From the NCBI RefSeq assembly GCF_000332475.2, contig NZ_AOGX02000024.1, positions 124,001-188,000 on the forward strand: a stretch of DNA of 64,000 bases. The letters are read 5' to 3'. Numbering within the stretch: the first letter of the stretch is position 1; each line of letters begins with the position of its first letter. Positions 54,936 through 64,000 of the stretch are shown here, piece after piece. The stretch is from Leptospira yanagawae serovar Saopaulo str. Sao Paulo = ATCC 700523 (GTDB lineage: Bacteria; Spirochaetota; Leptospiria; Leptospirales; Leptospiraceae). The notes beneath the pieces are model-generated. The model ran no database searches, was not told the DNA's origin, and saw only the letters and a program-made list of their open reading frames with translations. Position numbers and translations under genes: made by a program.

Positions 54936-57900
54936 CTAACGAGTTTCTTCTTGTTTGATTTGTTTTTTACGAATGTGTTCGATCAGGCGTATCAAACTTG
55001 GATTTTCAGGATCCAACTCACTGGCAGAACTCAATATATTTTCAGCACGTGCATAATTTTTATCGGCCAAGTAGGTTTGTCCTAAATTGATAAGGTTTTT
55101 CACATGGTTTGGATCTCGTAACCTCACCCGTTCCCCAAAGTCAATGGCGGTTTTGATATCGGCGACTTTCCTTGCACAGAAAGCGGTGATGTACATAATT
55201 TCTGTATCCATAGGCCGAAGCGCACTATAGTCTTTTGCCATTTTTTTAGCTTTGCCATAGTCTTTCAGTTTCAAATACAATTGAATGAATTTCTTTTTGA
55301 TCTCTGGAATGTTTTCTTCTAACGAATGAGCTTTTTCTAAATAGGTAACCGCTTCCTGTAAATCAGACGAATCACTTGCTTCCTTCGCTTTCGCAAGTAA
55401 GGATTGGATTTCCCTTAGTTTATCTTTTTCAATTTTATATTTTTCTTTTTCTTCAATGAAAGAAACACGTAATAATGACAAGTCGTCGGTTAATGCCCCA
55501 AATTTAGACATCTCATCATAAATGGAATCGAGTTCTCCTTTACCGGCTTCGACCATCTTCAGAAATAACCGTTCGTCTTCATTGATGACACGTTTTCCAT
55601 CTTCTGTATGGGAAATGAGTAAATCATCTCGACCATCAGATCCTGCGATTAAAATATCACCTGCTTCCAATTGGAAGGTTTTGATGTACAAATTCCCTTG
55701 GACACCTGAAGTTCCTAACTTACGAAACATCAATTCGTTTTCGATAAAACTTGCAATTCCATCACGATACAACACAATCCATGGATGTTCAGCATTGATG
55801 AAATAAAGTAAACCCGTTTCATTGTCGATGACACCGAGAACCAAAGACACAAGCATGGAACCATCAAAACCTTCAAAAATTTTATGAAGTTCCAAAAAGG
55901 TATTTTTGATCCAACGTTCAGGATATGTATTCCTTGCTTCACTCAGTAACTGTGTCCTAGTGATGATTGATTCAAAAACTGATCCAAGTACGAGTGCTCC
56001 GCCAGCCCCTTGCATCGATTTACCCATAGCGTCTGCATTTAAAAACACAGTATAGGATCTGTTGTTTAATACAATTTGGTTTGCAATATTTAAATCTCCA
56101 CCAATTTCTTTTTCATATTGTTTAAAGGTAAATTTTTTCTTCTGTTCTAATAAGAAATCAACATGTACATTTTCATGCATCGCATGATTGACATTAAATG
56201 GTTGTAACAGCAACGATGTCAAAAAATAGTCCCCGTCCTGTTGGTGTTTTAAAGATTGGACTTCTTTTAACGTGTTTTCCAATTCCTTTGTTCGTTCTTG
56301 AACCTTTTCCTCTAATTGTTCTGCATACTGTTGCAATTTTTTCCTTGCTGCTTGGATGGAGCGAACCATTCGGTTAAAGGAACGAGCCATAAATCCAATA
56401 TCATCTTCTACATTTACCGTTAGGCGGTGTTCCAAATTACCTGAATTTACTTCCGTGAGTCCTTCAATGATCTGTTCAATTGGTCGAATGAGAGCAATTA
56501 GGAAAAACAAACGATAACCAAAAATCACAAGGATGGCTAAAGCCAAAAGACCGATGATCCAAGGCAACGTGACTTCGTGTTGGAATTCCCGGTAGTCTAC
56601 ATAAGGATAACCTATCTCATGTACAATTCCATTTTTTTTATCAACAATTAGGTAACTGACAAAAAACGAATGTTCAGGTAGGTTTGTTTCAAACTTAACT
56701 TGCCCCCTATAATTTCGTTCTCCATGATTCGGCATAGGCGAAAAAAGTTTTTCCAAAGTTTCCCATTTTTCTCCTTCAGACAAACTGGAATTTAATACAC
56801 TCCGTGCTTCCGCATAAAAACCAGACAAAGCCCCTTCTTCTTTTTTCACAAGACCCAATGCTTTTTCTTGGAAACCAAGAACAGGAATCTCCCTCAATTT
56901 ATTTCGTGTGTATAAAATTTTTCTTTTTTCAGATTCAAGACTTGCGATTAATTCTTTTGGACTCTCCACTTTCACTTCAGTTGTTAACCTGAGTATTTCT
57001 TTTGCATAACCGCGGCTTGTTGCCGGTAAGGAATTCACCAAATTGATCGTTTTAGTTTTCCAATTGGGGTCATTTTCAAAAGAGAGTATCATCTCCAATG
57101 TCCACACATTCCAAAACTCAGCTTCATAGGACTTTGGTTCAATTTTAGTATCTTCTTTTCCTAAATGGTGGGTAAAGGTTCTCTCCTTAGTATCATAGGA
57201 AAAATGAAAACTTGGAACTTGGTCTGTTTCTAAACCCGCAATGAAGTTTTTTGCCCTAGCTGTATGCACCATGTCATAATTGGATTCTGTTTGTTGGATT
57301 ACTGAATAAGCAACGAGTTGTAAAATGAGTAAAAACGAAGCTAAGGAAATGCCAATGATCCTAGAGATGATTGTTGTTTTGTCCTTTGTATTATTGATGT
57401 ATACAACGTTTGCAACAAACAAACCAACTACCAAAATTAAATCCGTGATGGTTTGGTACAATCCCCTTCCAATTGCTCCATCCCTAGAAAGTACATTTAA
57501 AAAACCAGGGATCATCGTGATGAGAACAAAGGAAATTAAAATACTGATGATCGTGAATTTTGATTCCTTGGGAATCTTAAACAACTGAACGATAGCGACA
57601 ACTGTAAATGAAACAAAAAAGACTAAAACAATAATGGCATAGGCTTTATAAAAAACAGGAAGTGGGAAATCCCAATAATGCCCACTGAAAAAAAACAAAC
57701 GCCCCGCACTTAAGCTAATGAAAACAAAATAGGCAGTCACAAAGACTACAACTGCACTTAAAATTCGAAAAATGATTTTCTTTAACCTAGGAAAATAAAC
57801 TTCTGGGTAACTTAGGAAAAATCCAGTGAGATAAACTGAACCAGCCATAGCGCCTATGATGACAAACCATCTCATATAAGCAGACGCAGGTCCCATAAAG

Positions 57901-58085
57901 GAAAAGTTAATTAGGTATCCAAAATGAAAAAGTCCAAGCCATAGTGTAGCCATTCCTAAATTATAGGTGGCTTCGGACTTTTCTTTCACTGTTAAGAATA
58001 ATTGTGCATTGTAAAAAGTGAAAATCACTCCTACTAAAGATCCAAAAGTATAAAAATCAAACGCTATCTTTCCCCAAGATTCCAT
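54936..58085 (-). CDS. Multi-TM sensor with HAMP, SpoIIE-type PP2C phosphatase and TPR tail
   Basis: The 1049-residue protein has seven or eight N-terminal membrane helices (residues about 5-265). A periplasmic domain (about 270-500), another helix near 520, a HAMP domain (about 538-585), a coiled coil, and a PP2C phosphatase (about 625-850) follow. Phosphatase blocks are GGDLNIAN near 660, NADAMGKS near 685 and GSDGRDD near 817. TPR repeats (about 900-1049) end it. The last half closely matches the protein at 11940-14510. It sits between dedA and the FemAB-like, clpS, clpA genes in one run. Confidence 0.9.
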   Translation of the reverse strand: MESWGKIAFDFYTFGSLVGVIFTFYNAQLFLTVKEKSEATYNLGMATLWLGLFHFGYLINFSFMGPASAYMRWFVIIGAMAGSVYLTGFFLSYPEVYFPRLKKIIFRILSAVVVFVTAYFVFISLSAGRLFFFSGHYWDFPLPVFYKAYAIIVLVFFVSFTVVAIVQLFKIPKESKFTIISILISFVLITMIPGFLNVLSRDGAIGRGLYQTITDLILVVGLFVANVVYINNTKDKTTIISRIIGISLASFLLILQLVAYSVIQQTESNYDMVHTARAKNFIAGLETDQVPSFHFSYDTKERTFTHHLGKEDTKIEPKSYEAEFWNVWTLEMILSFENDPNWKTKTINLVNSLPATSRGYAKEILRLTTEVKVESPKELIASLESEKRKILYTRNKLREIPVLGFQEKALGLVKKEEGALSGFYAEARSVLNSSLSEGEKWETLEKLFSPMPNHGERNYRGQVKFETNLPEHSFFVSYLIVDKKNGIVHEIGYPYVDYREFQHEVTLPWIIGLLALAILVIFGYRLFFLIALIRPIEQIIEGLTEVNSGNLEHRLTVNVEDDIGFMARSFNRMVRSIQAARKKLQQYAEQLEEKVQERTKELENTLKEVQSLKHQQDGDYFLTSLLLQPFNVNHAMHENVHVDFLLEQKKKFTFKQYEKEIGGDLNIANQIVLNNRSYTVFLNADAMGKSMQGAGGALVLGSVFESIITRTQLLSEARNTYPERWIKNTFLELHKIFEGFDGSMLVSLVLGVIDNETGLLYFINAEHPWIVLYRDGIASFIENELMFRKLGTSGVQGNLYIKTFQLEAGDILIAGSDGRDDLLISHTEDGKRVINEDERLFLKMVEAGKGELDSIYDEMSKFGALTDDLSLLRVSFIEEKEKYKIEKDKLREIQSLLAKAKEASDSSDLQEAVTYLEKAHSLEENIPEIKKKFIQLYLKLKDYGKAKKMAKDYSALRPMDTEIMYITAFCARKVADIKTAIDFGERVRLRDPNHVKNLINLGQTYLADKNYARAENILSSASELDPENPSLIRLIEHIRKKQIKQEETR

Positions 58086-58112
58086 GGATGAAAACCCTAA
58101 CAGATATCCAAA

Positions 58113-58787
58113 TCATGTCAACTTCGTATTTCGTTTCTTTATGATTTGGTAGATTAAGTATCCAAATACAACGAGAAGTATGACTCCAATGGTCCGATTG
58201 TAGTAAGATAATATAACAATGATTTGGTTCCAATTGGATCCAACGAAAGAACCAGCAGATAAAAGTATTCCACACCAAAGCGAGATGGCAATGGAATAAA
58301 GAACTACAAATTTAATGATGTTCATTTTGGACATTCCCGCCACAATCGAGACAAAAAACCGAATGCCAGCGGAAAACCTTGAAACCAAAACCACTACAAT
58401 TTCAAATTTACGAAACCAACCCAAGGTCTTGCGTAGATTTTCTTCGTGGTATAAGTTTGACAAAAAGGGAATCTTGGTTTGCTTCAAAAAAAGTAAAAAC
58501 CTTTCCCCAAAATAATACATGGTAAGGGCTCCAAGGAGATTGTCAAGATAGGTCGCAAGTACAACGGAGAAAAATGAAAGTGGTGAATTTTCACTCGATG
58601 AGATAAAACCAGAAAAAACAGTCACCGTATCCCCAGGCCAAGGAGGGAAAATATTCTCTAAAAAATTGGAAAAACAAAAAAACGCCCAAAGTACGAGCGG
58701 AGGTAATTCCAAAATACGATTCAGAATCGTTTCAAATGGGATGGAATCCAACACAGAGACAGAATATACCTTTCTCCAGCTAAGCAA
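58113..58787 (-). CDS. DedA-family membrane protein
   Basis: DedA proteins are inner-membrane lipid scramblase- or transporter-like proteins linked to undecaprenyl-phosphate recycling. The conserved NIFPPWPGDTVTVFSGFIS near residue 45 and VVLVSRFSAGIRFFVSIVAG near residue 130 are seen. Four or five helices cover 224 residues. It is the first gene of the run that continues to clpA. The partner PP2C start is 27 bases downstream. Confidence 0.88.
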   Translation of the reverse strand: MLSWRKVYSVSVLDSIPFETILNRILELPPLVLWAFFCFSNFLENIFPPWPGDTVTVFSGFISSSENSPLSFFSVVLATYLDNLLGALTMYYFGERFLLFLKQTKIPFLSNLYHEENLRKTLGWFRKFEIVVVLVSRFSAGIRFFVSIVAGMSKMNIIKFVVLYSIAISLWCGILLSAGSFVGSNWNQIIVILSYYNRTIGVILLVVFGYLIYQIIKKRNTKLT

Positions 58788-58843
58788 CTAAGAATTTAAA
58801 AAATGAATGGAAGGAATCCCCAGTAGGACATTTGCTTTCCCTA

Positions 58844-59272
58844 ATGCTTCGATTTTCGATTTTACTGTTCCTTCTTTTTTGGCAATGCCAACCCAGTCAA
58901 ATCCCGGAAACCTACCGGTTTGACCCTATCACTGTCATCCAGTTTCCAGCCAATGCGCCACCTGCATTTCCACAGTCATTTTTCCCCGAAACCTCAAAAT
59001 TCATCCAATCAAGCGAATTTAAAACCAGCCACATCCACACCAAAGAAGCATTTTTACTATTGGAAACGGAAGAGTCGTTTGCGGATATCCAAAAGAGAAT
59101 TGAATTACGAGCAAGCCAAGGTGACTGGAAACTCATCGAAAAAAACACAAAGGATTTAGAAGTATTTTATCTTTTAGAAGGTTATATCAAAAAATCACTT
59201 TCGATTTCATTGACGAGTCACGGTAAAACAAACCAAATGCGGTTTTATTTCAAAAAACACAGTACATATTAA
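58844..59272 (+). CDS. Small lipoprotein of unknown function
   Basis: A short signal peptide ends in a lipobox (LLFLLFWQC). The mature part is about 125 residues of mixed helix and strand; the end has a KTNQMRFYFKKHSTY tail. I chose ATG 58844; an in-frame TTG at 58832 is also possible because the AGGA motif is close to it. It is three bases upstream of the AI-2E-type gene, so it is probably in that operon. Confidence 0.6.
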   Translation: MLRFSILLFLLFWQCQPSQIPETYRFDPITVIQFPANAPPAFPQSFFPETSKFIQSSEFKTSHIHTKEAFLLLETEESFADIQKRIELRASQGDWKLIEKNTKDLEVFYLLEGYIKKSLSISLTSHGKTNQMRFYFKKHSTY

Positions 59273-59274
59273 AC

Positions 59275-60384
59275 ATGAATTGGATTAAAAATAAAAACGA
59301 AACGATCGTATATATTTTGTTAGCAGGAATATTCCTTGCAACATGTTTTACTTTGTTTTTTGTATTCAAACCATTTTTATGGGCAAGTTTTTTATCTTTA
59401 TTATTTTATTTAACCACACGCAAACTCCACAAACGTTTAAAAAATTTTTTGGGTGTGAAGTTCCACGGCCTTTCCCCTTACATCATGGTCATTTTAATGT
59501 TGGCATGTGTATTTATACCTTCCTATCTCATTGTCTCTACATTAATTCGTGAATCATTAAACTTAGTCAGTTATGTGAGAAACCAACTCACAGAAGAATC
59601 TATTGTTTCCCTTTTACTCAATAGTCCAATGTTAACTGACTTTTTTACGGAAAATGAATTTTTTTGGATCAAACTTCCAATCCTCTACCGCGAGTATGTG
59701 GGCCAACACATGGACATCCTCAATTTAGATTCCATTTACAGTTTGTTAAAAAATTCTTCAGGATTTTTAATTGGAAGTTTTGAAGTACCAGGTGCCATTA
59801 TCTTCAATGGATTTTTTACATTTATCTTACTTTTTTTCCTCTATAAGGAAGGGAGTAGAATGGAACATGCATTATTTTTGCTTTTACCATTCCCTACTGA
59901 AATTGAAGAACGACTTGGGCGTAGGATAGAAGAAGCGATTCGCACCGTGATGATGGGGAATTTATTTATTTCACTACTCCAAGGAGCTCTTATTTACGTA
60001 CTATTACTTTTTACATCTGTCTCCAATAAGTTTTTACTTTCAAGTATCGCGACTATTTTTTCACTCATTCCTGTGGTTGGCACTTCTGTTGTTTGGCTTC
60101 CGATTGGATTGTACATTGGCCTTGTACAAGAAAATTGGACAGGTAGTATTTTATTTATGATCGCAGGTGGAGCCAGTTACCTAATTTTAGAAAATTTTGT
60201 GAAACCAAAAATCTTAGATAAAAAACTCAAAACCCATCCTTTTTTAATTTTTCTTTCGCTCATTGGCGGATTACAAGAGTTTGGTGTTGCAGGGATCATC
60301 ATTGGGCCAATGGCATTAACGCTTGTCATCATCCTCTGGGACTTTTGGAAAATTTTTAGGGAAACTCGATTCCAAACGACGTAA
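59275..60384 (+). CDS. AI-2E transporter (PerM/YdiK) family membrane protein
   Basis: The product has about eight membrane helices over 369 residues. The typical AI-2E block is LFSLIPVVGTSVVWLPIGLYIGL-like near 260-285 (pieces SLIPVVGTSVVWLP), with GASYLILENFVKPKILDKKLKTHPF following. These proteins carry various small solutes; autoinducer export is only one proposed role. It is followed immediately by xseA with no intergenic bases. Confidence 0.88.
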   Translation: MNWIKNKNETIVYILLAGIFLATCFTLFFVFKPFLWASFLSLLFYLTTRKLHKRLKNFLGVKFHGLSPYIMVILMLACVFIPSYLIVSTLIRESLNLVSYVRNQLTEESIVSLLLNSPMLTDFFTENEFFWIKLPILYREYVGQHMDILNLDSIYSLLKNSSGFLIGSFEVPGAIIFNGFFTFILLFFLYKEGSRMEHALFLLLPFPTEIEERLGRRIEEAIRTVMMGNLFISLLQGALIYVLLLFTSVSNKFLLSSIATIFSLIPVVGTSVVWLPIGLYIGLVQENWTGSILFMIAGGASYLILENFVKPKILDKKLKTHPFLIFLSLIGGLQEFGVAGIIIGPMALTLVIILWDFWKIFRETRFQTT

Positions 60385-61662
60385 ATGGAAACAGTTGACT
60401 CTTCCCTTACAGTAAGCGAAGTCAATCGCCGTATCAAAGCGAAACTCCAAGATTCCCCCGAATTTAAAAATTTTTGGGTTCGAGGTGAAATTTCCAATTT
60501 TAGCCAAACCAATAGCTCTGGTCATATGTACTTTTCCTTAAAGGATACCGCAAGTGTTATCAAATGTGCTTTTTTTTCCTTTCAGGCGAAGAATTACAGA
60601 GGAACACCATTACGAAATGGAATGGAAATCCTTGTTTATGGTTCCGTTTCTGTTTATGAACCAGGTGGTTATTATAGTTTAACCGTCCAAAAGATCGAAG
60701 AACTTGGTGAAGGTGACATTCTACTAAAAATAGAAAAATTAAAAAAACAGTTAGCAGAAAAAGGAATTTTTGACCCAAACCACAAACGACCGTTACCTAA
60801 ATTTCCGAAACGGTTAGGCATTGTTACCTCCCCAAAAGGGGCCGCAGTGGAAGATATCATCCGAATTGCTACAGACCTTAATCCTTCGATCCAAATTTTA
60901 GTTTCTCCTTGTCTCGTCCAAGGAGATGGAGCAGAAAATTCTATCATCGAAGCCATAAGAGAAATCAATGACCCTAAATGGGAAGTTGACGTGATCATTG
61001 CTGGGCGTGGTGGTGGGTCGTTTGAAGACCTAATGGCGTTTAACCAAGAATCGGTGGTGATGGCTTACTACCAATCTAGAATTCCCATTATTTCAGCTGT
61101 AGGTCATGAAATTGATAGAGTGCTCACTGATTTAGCAGCGGATGCGACAACACCCACTCCCACTGCCGCCGCAAAATTAGCGATTCCGAATGTATCCGAT
61201 ACCCTAATCCGTTTAGATGAAATGGAGGATCGGCTTCGCTCTGCCCTGACTGGTGTGATCCGCATTGGAAAGGAAAAATGGACAGGCGTTACAACACGCA
61301 TTGTCTTTCAAAACCCAAAATCAATTTTAGAACCAAGGCAAAACCATTTTGATGAATTGATGACAAAAATCTCTTTACTTGGAAAAAACTACCTTGTCAA
61401 AAAACAAAGTGAATTTCAAAAAATTGATACTTTGTCAACCAATTGGAAATCTTATTTAGAAAGAATCCAAAACAAATTCAAACTCGCAGAACAAAGATTA
61501 CATCATTTTTCGCCGCTTGGGACATTAAAACGCGGGTTTTCCGTTTTACGAAATGCAAACAAACAAGTAATTTCTTCAGTAAATCAAATTAAGGAAAAAG
61601 AAACTTTGGAAGTATTTTTATTCGATGGAAAACTCCAAGTTGAAGTGAAAGAAAAAGGTTAG
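60385..61662 (+). CDS. xseA: Exodeoxyribonuclease VII large subunit
   Basis: XseA with XseB degrades single-stranded DNA. The N-terminal OB-fold (FWVRGEISNFSQTNSSGHMYFSLKD, pieces WVRGEISNF and GHMYFSLKD) is followed by the catalytic domain with RLGIVTSPKGAAVEDI and IIAGRGGGSFEDLMAFN. The C-terminal half is a coiled coil that binds XseB and includes the family's LSPLGTLKRG-like block. Length of 425 is normal. xseB starts nine bases downstream. Confidence 0.96.
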   Translation: METVDSSLTVSEVNRRIKAKLQDSPEFKNFWVRGEISNFSQTNSSGHMYFSLKDTASVIKCAFFSFQAKNYRGTPLRNGMEILVYGSVSVYEPGGYYSLTVQKIEELGEGDILLKIEKLKKQLAEKGIFDPNHKRPLPKFPKRLGIVTSPKGAAVEDIIRIATDLNPSIQILVSPCLVQGDGAENSIIEAIREINDPKWEVDVIIAGRGGGSFEDLMAFNQESVVMAYYQSRIPIISAVGHEIDRVLTDLAADATTPTPTAAAKLAIPNVSDTLIRLDEMEDRLRSALTGVIRIGKEKWTGVTTRIVFQNPKSILEPRQNHFDELMTKISLLGKNYLVKKQSEFQKIDTLSTNWKSYLERIQNKFKLAEQRLHHFSPLGTLKRGFSVLRNANKQVISSVNQIKEKETLEVFLFDGKLQVEVKEKG

Positions 61663-61671
61663 GAATATACT

Positions 61672-61947
61672 ATGGTAGAAAAAAAATCGATTAGTTTTGA
61701 AGAGGCAATTCGCGAATTAGAAGACATTGCTGAAAAATTAGAACGTGGCACCTTATCTCTAGAAGATTCCATCAAAGCCTATGAAAGGGGAATGGAATTA
61801 AAAAAGATCTGTTCAGAACGACTTGTGGATGCAGAAGCAAAAATTGAATTTTTAACGAAGGCACCAAGTGGAGAAGTTGTGAAATCTACGGTGAAAAAAA
61901 AGAAGGAAGAAACAACTTCGAAACCATTGGAAGAAGATTTATTTTAA
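61672..61947 (+). CDS. xseB: Exodeoxyribonuclease VII small subunit
   Basis: XseB is the small helical partner of XseA. The family signature [32 protein letters not shown] (pieces FEEAIRELE and [13 protein letters not shown]) is clear. A Lys/Glu-rich tail ends the 91 residues. It sits directly after xseA, and the symporter gene starts four bases later. Confidence 0.95.
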   Translation: MVEKKSISFEEAIRELEDIAEKLERGTLSLEDSIKAYERGMELKKICSERLVDAEAKIEFLTKAPSGEVVKSTVKKKKEETTSKPLEEDLF

Positions 61948-61950
61948 AGA

Positions 61951-63354
61951 ATGAATTTCCAAGCCGTCTTCATACTCGGTTATTTACTCATCACGATTGC
62001 CATTGGAATTTATGCGGCTAAAAAAGTTAAAAATTCTAAAGACTTCATTTTAGCTGGTAGAAGTTTACCCCTCCCCATTTCCACTGCTGCATTATTTGCC
62101 ACTTGGTTTGGTAGCGAAACCATTTTAGGTTCTTCAGTAGAATTTGCAAAAGGTGGATTTTTAGCTGTCATCCAAGATCCGTTTGGTGGTGCACTTTGTC
62201 TTTTTTTATTAGGTCTTGTTTTCGCAAAATACTTGTACCGAATGCAAATCCTCACCTTCGGTGATTTTTACAAAAATCGATACGGTAAAAAAATGGAGTT
62301 TATCGCAGGGATTTGCCTGATCTTTTCCTACTTCGGATGGGTAGCAGCCCAGTTTGTGGCCCTAGGAATTATGGTACAAATTCTATTTGGAATCAACCAA
62401 TTTACCGCCATTGTGATTGGTGCTTGCCTCGTGGTTTTTTATACATATTTAGGTGGGATGTGGTCAGTTTCTCTCACTGATTTTTTCCAATCCATATCCA
62501 TCATCGTTGGCCTTGTTGTAGTCATCATTGAACTAAATGGGATAAAACCCATTTGGGAATCCATTGCGGAAAAACCAGACGGATTTTTTTCCTTTTTTCC
62601 AGAATCCAATTACCATGCTTGGACTCTTTACCTTTCAGCATGGATGGTTGTTGGATTTGGTTCTTTGCCACAACAAGATATCTTCCAAAGGGTGATGTCT
62701 GCCAAGTCCGAAAAAGTTGCCATCAGAAGAGCATCATACATCTCTTCCATTTTGTATTTGTTATTTGCGATGATCCCTTTGTTTTTGGGTCTCCATGCCA
62801 AAAGTTTAATCCCCAATTTCGATTTGGATTCTGAAACTGGCCAACTGTTAATCCCAACCATGATCTCTAAATTTTCGAGTCCGTGGATCCAAGTTTTATT
62901 TTTTTCTGCATTGATATCCGCTATATTATCTACGGCTTCAGGAGCCATCCTTGCGCCCTCCTCCATATTATCTGAGAATATACTAAAATACGCATTTAAG
63001 GATATGAATGATAAAAAATTATTACTCCTTTCAAGAGTCTCTGTTCTCATCATTGCAGGTATATCGTTTATACTTGCCGTGGGCAAACCTTCTATTTATG
63101 CTCTTGTTGAAGATTCTGGTGGAATTTCCCTTGTGACTTTGTTTATCCCAATGGTGTTTGGACTTATGACGAAACGTGCCGATGAAAGGTCTGCCTTATT
63201 TTCGTTGTTAGTGGGTATTGGGACATGGCTTGTTTTAGAAGTGTATGGTGATGATATGACAAGCCACTTCTATGGAACCATCGCAAGTTTGATTGCAATC
63301 CTGATTGGAATGCATTTTTTTCCTAAGAAAGAGAGATCTCAAGTAACCACGTAA
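61951..63354 (+). CDS. Sodium:solute symporter (SSS) family protein
   Basis: The product has about thirteen membrane helices over 467 residues. Family blocks include the N-terminal [23 protein letters not shown] (pieces AGRSLPLP and FATWFGSE) and [18 protein letters not shown] near residue 235. Members import proline, pantothenate, sugars or other solutes with sodium; the solute is not clear here. It is the last gene of the lipoprotein, AI-2E, xseAB run. Its 3' end overlaps ddl by 32 bases. Confidence 0.92.
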   Translation: MNFQAVFILGYLLITIAIGIYAAKKVKNSKDFILAGRSLPLPISTAALFATWFGSETILGSSVEFAKGGFLAVIQDPFGGALCLFLLGLVFAKYLYRMQILTFGDFYKNRYGKKMEFIAGICLIFSYFGWVAAQFVALGIMVQILFGINQFTAIVIGACLVVFYTYLGGMWSVSLTDFFQSISIIVGLVVVIIELNGIKPIWESIAEKPDGFFSFFPESNYHAWTLYLSAWMVVGFGSLPQQDIFQRVMSAKSEKVAIRRASYISSILYLLFAMIPLFLGLHAKSLIPNFDLDSETGQLLIPTMISKFSSPWIQVLFFSALISAILSTASGAILAPSSILSENILKYAFKDMNDKKLLLLSRVSVLIIAGISFILAVGKPSIYALVEDSGGISLVTLFIPMVFGLMTKRADERSALFSLLVGIGTWLVLEVYGDDMTSHFYGTIASLIAILIGMHFFPKKERSQVTT

Positions 63355-64000
63355 ATACGTCTTTCATATCAATGCCCAGTGCCTTTGCTTGTTGTGGGAT
63401 GAGGCTTGTGCCTGTCATTCCTGGTAAGGTATTCGTTTCCAATACATAAGGAATTCCATCGGAAATGATAAAATCAGTCCGAGAATACCCTTTACAACCA
63501 AGGATCTGATGGCAAGACAAACTATATTTTTGTAAGGTCTTTGTGATTTCATCTCCAACTGGTGCGGGAGTGATTTCTTCACTGCCACCTTTTGTATACT
63601 TGGCTTCAAAATCAAAAAATTCCGATTTCGGACGGATTTCTGTTGGAACAAGGGCAAATGGATTTCGTTTTTTCCCTTCTGGTTTTTCTAATACTCCAAT
63701 TGATACTTCTGTTCCTGTTACCAATTTTTGTACAAGGACTCTGTCTTCGGAAACAAAGATTTTATCCACTAATGTCATTGCTTCTTCCGGAGTTTTTGCC
63801 ATTCCGGTGTTCACGCTTGAGCCACCTAATGTAGGTTTTATGAAAACGGGAAATGTGAAAGGTAAGTTGAGTAAAGTTTTTCTTGGATCATGTTTACCTC
63901 TTTCCAATTCAAAAAAAGGTGCTACTGGAATCCCAATGGTTTGGAACAAAAGATTGGCTCTGTACTTATCCATTGCAAGTGCTGAAGCAAGAACACCAGA
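63323..64000 (-). CDS. ddl: D-alanine-D-alanine ligase (5' partial)
   Basis: Ddl joins two D-Ala residues for peptidoglycan. The frame is open past position 63973 to the window edge, where [16 protein letters not shown] matches the Ddl family, so the N-terminus lies outside. The ATP-grasp blocks [32 protein letters not shown] and the final [18 protein letters not shown] (catalytic Asn/Glu) are present. Its 3' end overlaps the convergent symporter gene. Confidence 0.94.
   Translation of the reverse strand, partial: SGVLASALAMDKYRANLLFQTIGIPVAPFFELERGKHDPRKTLLNLPFTFPVFIKPTLGGSSVNTGMAKTPEEAMTLVDKIFVSEDRVLVQKLVTGTEVSIGVLEKPEGKKRNPFALVPTEIRPKSEFFDFEAKYTKGGSEEITPAPVGDEITKTLQKYSLSCHQILGCKGYSRTDFIISDGIPYVLETNTLPGMTGTSLIPQQAKALGIDMKDVFTWLLEISLS

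Noticed and set aside
1..64000. tRNA, rRNA, CRISPR, insertion sequences or prophage genes
   Set aside because: I found no cloverleaf-type sequence, repeat-spacer array, transposase, integrase or phage structural gene in either strand.

Overview
The window is a 64 kb piece of a spirochete chromosome, almost certainly Leptospira. I base this on low GC, the DUF1574/MBOAT pair, many short-lipobox lipoproteins, class III cyclase and SpoIIE-type PP2C sensor proteins with Leptospira-like architecture, and the HrcA/CIRCE-type heat-shock promoter. The absence of any insertion sequence suggests a saprophytic lineage close to L. biflexa, but the species call is inference. It is dense housekeeping DNA: 54 protein genes, no tRNA or rRNA, no CRISPR array, no transposase, and no gene-free stretch longer than about 150 bases. 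Two genes run off the edges: a TPR protein at the left and D-Ala-D-Ala ligase at the right.

Layout. 1-8 kb: partial TPR protein, small unknown proteins, mgsA, a secreted helical protein that may be FcpA-like, a pseudo-receiver/coiled-coil protein, then lptF-miaB. 7.5-15 kb: a J-like membrane protein, the rlmI-MBOAT-DUF1574 operon, and a large 7TMR-DISM/PP2C phosphatase converging on uppP. 14.4-27.8 kb: a minus-strand run of eight genes reading adenylate cyclase, FecR/fibronectin protein, DUF5683-like protein, hisD, panC, mfd, LipL31-like lipoprotein, uppP. 27.9-34.6 kb: xthA, a LEA-2 lipoprotein, a lipoprotein, mgtE, then an overlapping trio (coiled-coil lipoprotein, coiled-coil OmpA protein, CDF metal exporter). 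34.6-43 kb: uvrA with a divergent acyl-CoA-dehydrogenase-like gene, sppA, tsaC/sua5, GH18. 43-49 kb: queuosine-precursor transporter, GDPD, VOC protein, membrane protein, leuA, hisC. 49-50 kb: two hsp20 genes behind a promoter carrying a CIRCE operator. 50-58.8 kb: ridA and a membrane protein, then the minus-strand run dedA, PP2C phosphatase, FemAB/GNAT-like protein, clpS, clpA. 58.8-64 kb: lipoprotein, AI-2E-type transporter, xseA, xseB, sodium:solute symporter, and converging ddl.

How the genes work together. Several tight gene sets look functional: an adenylate cyclase followed by a FecR/fibronectin envelope protein and a membrane partner; an O-acyltransferase with an SGNH-like DUF1574 partner; and a FemAB/GNAT-like gene whose stop overlaps the clpS start, next to clpA. 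The clpS product has Gln in place of the Met gatekeeper of E. coli ClpS. Repair (mfd, uvrA, xthA, xseAB), envelope building (lptF, uppP, ddl, sppA, GH18) and amino-acid synthesis (hisD, hisC, leuA) make up the rest.
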